From JAJYIV01 sp964499955 (GTDB lineage: Bacteria > Patescibacteriota > Patescibacteriia > UBA9934 > GWF2-40-263): a DNA stretch of 15,680 nucleotides. Location: NCBI GenBank assembly GCA_964499955.1, contig CAZCMI010000020.1, positions 1 to 15,680 on the forward strand. Reading direction: 5' to 3'. The stretch's first letter is position 1; every line of letters begins with the position of its first letter. The position numbers were made by a program, and so were the translations under genes. Positions 13,508-15,680 of this stretch are shown piece by piece. A model generated the notes under the pieces. It worked only from the letters and a program-made list of their open reading frames with translations, had not been told where the DNA came from and did no database searches.

Positions 13508-14755
13508 ATGATCCCGCAGCTCCGCAAGATTCCGGGCACCAACCCCACCAGCGGTTCGCGCAATCCCATCACGGGGTCGCGCGCCACCACGCCGCCCGGT
13601 TTCGACCGGGTGCAGACACGGACGATGCACGTCCGTGGGAAGGACCGCGCGATGCAGGTGTACGTCCTCGCCGAGGACGAGCTCTACATCGTGGCGCGCC
13701 CCACGCGCGGCAAGGCGGGCATTCCGCGCGGCGCCGTCCTGGTCCGCAACCAGGAGCTGGCCGTGCGCGGGGGAAAGGACACGTACCTCTGCTACGAGCG
13801 GGGCCTGTACGCCGCGCTCCGCGGCCAGGGAACGCATGTTCCCGCGCGGTACGACCGTGAAATCTCCCTGCTTCGGGAGCTGGACGAGGAGACCTTTCTC
13901 TTCGCCCTGACGATGGGGCGGGTCCTGTTCCACGACCGTTCGCCCGAAGCCGAGGCGCGCTACCGTGCGGCGGTGGAAAAGCTGGGCGCGGAACTCTCGG
14001 GCAGCCGGCATCCGCTCAAGGAGGATGCGCTCCGCCTGGCGAAGGAGGCGGTGTCCATCACGGACGCGCGCGGCCGGCGCAACCCGGCTTCCCGCCTGCT
14101 CAAGCTGTGGGCCGGTCGCAACCGTCTGGAGCAGCGCGTGAACCTGGCCCGCGCCCTGCGTCATTTCGTGGACGGGCGCGTCATCCTGCTGTTGCAGGTG
14201 CGTGACCGCATCCTCGCCATGACGCGGGACCTCGGCATCGAGGCGGACCGCGCGCAGGAGCTGATCGACGGCTCCGCCGACGAGCGCGCCCTGCACGCCA
14301 CGGCCAAGCGGTTGGAGACGGCGGCGGACCGCTTCGAACGCGTCGCCCTGGCGCCGTTCGGCCGGCACGCCTTCCCGCACCATGTGCGGGACCTGCGCGC
14401 GGCGGCCGCACACCTGCGCGAAGGGAAGACGCGGCAGGCGCGCGCCGTGCTGGACCGCCTCAATCGGTCCCTGCGGCTGAATGCCTTCCACCCGGAAGTG
14501 GAAGACGTGCTGGCGGTGGTCTCCGGTCTCAAGGAGATGCGGGAGAACATCGCGCCCGGCACCTTCCGCGCGCTCCGCGGCCGCGTGAGCGACGTCCATC
14601 GGCGGTTGGCCGCCCTGCAGCGCGTGGATGCGGGTTTCCGGCGCCGCGTGGTCGCCGACCTCCTGCGGCATCTGCAGGACGCCGTCGAAGCGCTGAAGCA
14701 GGAACACGTCTTCCGCACCTACGAGTGCCTCACGCTCGCGGCCCGCTGCTTCTAG
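13508..14755 (+). CDS. Unrecognised, mostly helical protein, 415 residues
   Basis: No family recognised. Residues 1-40 are polar and Ser/Thr/Gly/Pro-rich (for example TSGSRNPITGSRATTPPG) and probably disordered. About 45-110 alternate in a strand-like way (QVYVLAEDELYIVARPT, GAVLVRNQELAV). From about 115 to the end the protein is Arg/Ala/Leu/Glu-rich and almost wholly helical, with amphipathic stretches such as LEQRVNLARALRHFVDG, QARAVLDRLNRSL and LLRHLQDAVEALKQEH, suggesting a helical-repeat or bundle domain. No signal peptide, membrane segment, Walker motif or zinc cluster is seen. ATG 13508 is chosen for its SD; an in-frame ATG at 13448, within about 10 nt of the predicted transcript start, would add 20 residues. 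It is a single-gene unit with its own promoter and terminator, adjacent to another orphan of the same design. Confidence 0.8.
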   Translation: MIPQLRKIPGTNPTSGSRNPITGSRATTPPGFDRVQTRTMHVRGKDRAMQVYVLAEDELYIVARPTRGKAGIPRGAVLVRNQELAVRGGKDTYLCYERGLYAALRGQGTHVPARYDREISLLRELDEETFLFALTMGRVLFHDRSPEAEARYRAAVEKLGAELSGSRHPLKEDALRLAKEAVSITDARGRRNPASRLLKLWAGRNRLEQRVNLARALRHFVDGRVILLLQVRDRILAMTRDLGIEADRAQELIDGSADERALHATAKRLETAADRFERVALAPFGRHAFPHHVRDLRAAAAHLREGKTRQARAVLDRLNRSLRLNAFHPEVEDVLAVVSGLKEMRENIAPGTFRALRGRVSDVHRRLAALQRVDAGFRRRVVADLLRHLQDAVEALKQEHVFRTYECLTLAARCF

Positions 14756-14780
14756 CGGACCGCGGCCGTGCGCCCTACGC

Positions 14781-14818
14781 GCGCCTGTTCTCCCCCCAGG
14801 GGAAGACAGGCGTTTTTT
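14781..14818 (+). terminator. Intrinsic terminator of the 415-residue orphan gene
   Basis: CGCCTGT (14782-14788) pairs with ACAGGCG (14806-14812). A further CCCC/GGGG pairing lies inside, and six T (14813-14818) follow. The 3' arm falls where the -35 of the downstream helicase promoter would be. Confidence 0.88.
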
Positions 14819-14821
14819 CTA

Positions 14822-14830
14822 TGCTACAAT
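14822..14830 (+). promoter_or_regulatory. Extended -10 promoter of the helicase gene
   Basis: TGCTACAAT: TGn directly before TACAAT (14825-14830), an extended -10. The position 17 nt upstream (14802-14807) has no -35 match and lies in the terminator stem. The predicted start near 14837 is about 3 nt before ATG 14840, implying a leaderless or nearly leaderless transcript. Confidence 0.6.
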
Positions 14831-14839
14831 CGGTTGGCT

Positions 14840-15680
14840 ATGAAAGAGTTCGTCCTCTCCGCCCCCGTTTCGGCCCGCCGACCCATCGATTACGCCAAGG
14901 AATTGAACGCCGAACAGCTGGACGTCGTCCTGCACGGGGACGGGCCGTGCCTGGTGCTCGCGGGCGCCGGCTCGGGGAAGACCCGCACCATCACCTACCG
15001 CGTGGCCTATTTGTTGGACCAAGGCGTGCGTCCGGACGAAATCCTCCTGCTCACCTTCACCAACAAGGCGTCCAAGGAAATGCTCTCCCGCGTGGAGGCG
15101 CTGCTCGGTACGTTCGTCTCCGGGCTGTGGGGCGGCACCTTCCATTCCGTCGCCAACCGCATTCTGCGTTCGTACGCGGCGCAGGTGGGCCGGACGCCGA
15201 ATTTCACCATTTTGGACCAAGAGGACGGCAAGGACCTGGTCAACGCCTGCATCAAGGAACTGGCCATCGACACCACCGCGCGGCGCTTCCCCTCGGCTGC
15301 CAACATCCAGGGGCTGGTCAGTTACCGCCGCAACGCCGCCCGTTCCATGCGGGAGGTGGTGGAAGCGCGCATGCCGCATTTCGCGGACCTGGTTCCGGTT
15401 CTGGAGCGTGTGGATGAACTATATGCGGAACGCAAACGGCTTTCCGACGCCGTGGACTTCGACGACCTGCTGCTCTTGCTGCGGGAATTATTGACCCAGC
15501 GCCCCGACGTGCGGGAACGCCTCGCCGCCCAGTTCCGCTACGTGCTGGTGGACGAATACCAGGACACGAACGTGATCCAGGCCGATTTGGTGCGCCTGCT
15601 TTCCTCCGCGCACGGCAACGTGCTGGTGGTGGGCGACGACGCGCAGAGCATCTATTCCTTCCGCGCCGCCGACGTGCGCA
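14840..15680 (+). CDS. UvrD/PcrA/Rep-type ATP-dependent DNA helicase, N-terminal part
   Basis: 280 complete codons are open to the window edge; the 3' part is missing. Superfamily 1A motifs appear in order: Q motif LNAEQLDVV (22-30), motif I AGAGSGKTR (41-49), Ia LLTFTNKASKEM, Ib GGTFHSVANRIL, II VLVDEYQDTN and III VVGDDAQSIYSFRAAD. Domain 1A is therefore complete and the 1B insertion normal. The family unwinds DNA 3' to 5' in nucleotide excision and mismatch repair or replication restart. PcrA, UvrD and Rep cannot be told apart from this part. ATG 14840 is the first start after the promoter, gives about 20 residues before the Q motif, and has no SD, fitting leaderless initiation. T precedes the ATG. 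Confidence 0.95.
   Translation, partial: MKEFVLSAPVSARRPIDYAKELNAEQLDVVLHGDGPCLVLAGAGSGKTRTITYRVAYLLDQGVRPDEILLLTFTNKASKEMLSRVEALLGTFVSGLWGGTFHSVANRILRSYAAQVGRTPNFTILDQEDGKDLVNACIKELAIDTTARRFPSAANIQGLVSYRRNAARSMREVVEARMPHFADLVPVLERVDELYAERKRLSDAVDFDDLLLLLRELLTQRPDVRERLAAQFRYVLVDEYQDTNVIQADLVRLLSSAHGNVLVVGDDAQSIYSFRAADVR

Noticed and set aside
1..15680. tRNA, rRNA, CRISPR array, insertion sequence or attachment site
   Set aside because: None seen by eye: no direct-repeat arrays, transposase motifs, terminal inverted repeats or cloverleaf-like segments between genes. Intergenic gaps are nearly all under 130 nt.

Overview
High-GC, densely packed bacterial DNA with short intergenic gaps and frequent gene coupling. 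The gene set is housekeeping with a candidate-phyla-radiation (Patescibacteria) flavour: a DUF5654 membrane protein, a DUF2207 protein with a glycine-rich tail, an MTH1-type Nudix hydrolase, and lower-glycolysis genes grouped together. The lineage call is an inference. No rRNA, tRNA, CRISPR array, insertion sequence or phage gene is visible.

Layout. 1-344 is the C-terminal end of an NDH-2-like flavoprotein. 367-3093 is a tight run of pgk, DUF5654 and eno, ending at a hairpin shared with a convergent minus-strand MTH1-like Nudix gene (3142-3615). A divergent promoter region (3616-3739) separates Nudix from a degenerate guanylate-kinase-like gene (3740-4312), which has its own promoter, Shine-Dalgarno (SD) sequence and terminator. 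4417-12675 is one long same-strand run: gpmI, cca, nth, a PAP2 phosphatase, a mannose-1-phosphate guanylyltransferase, mltG and DUF2207. It links glycolysis, tRNA maturation, base excision repair and cell-envelope work. 12683-14818 holds two unrecognised proteins, each with its own consensus promoter and hairpin terminator. The window ends inside a UvrD/PcrA-type helicase gene that looks leaderless.

How the genes work together. pgk, gpmI and eno catalyse consecutive steps from 1,3-bisphosphoglycerate to phosphoenolpyruvate. Nudix, Nth and UvrD/PcrA all protect DNA or its precursors. PAP2, guanylyltransferase, MltG and DUF2207 point to the envelope (lipid-carrier recycling, GDP-mannose, peptidoglycan chain release).

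Most notable signal. There appear to be two classes of translation start. Twelve genes have no convincing SD, and eleven of these have T immediately before the ATG; five share the same seven bases, TATGTCC. The three other genes have an SD, no T at -1, and a TTGACA-N17-(TAGGGT or AAGGAT) promoter. No obvious novel multi-gene system is present; the best candidates for undescribed biology are this start-site dichotomy and the two orphan proteins.
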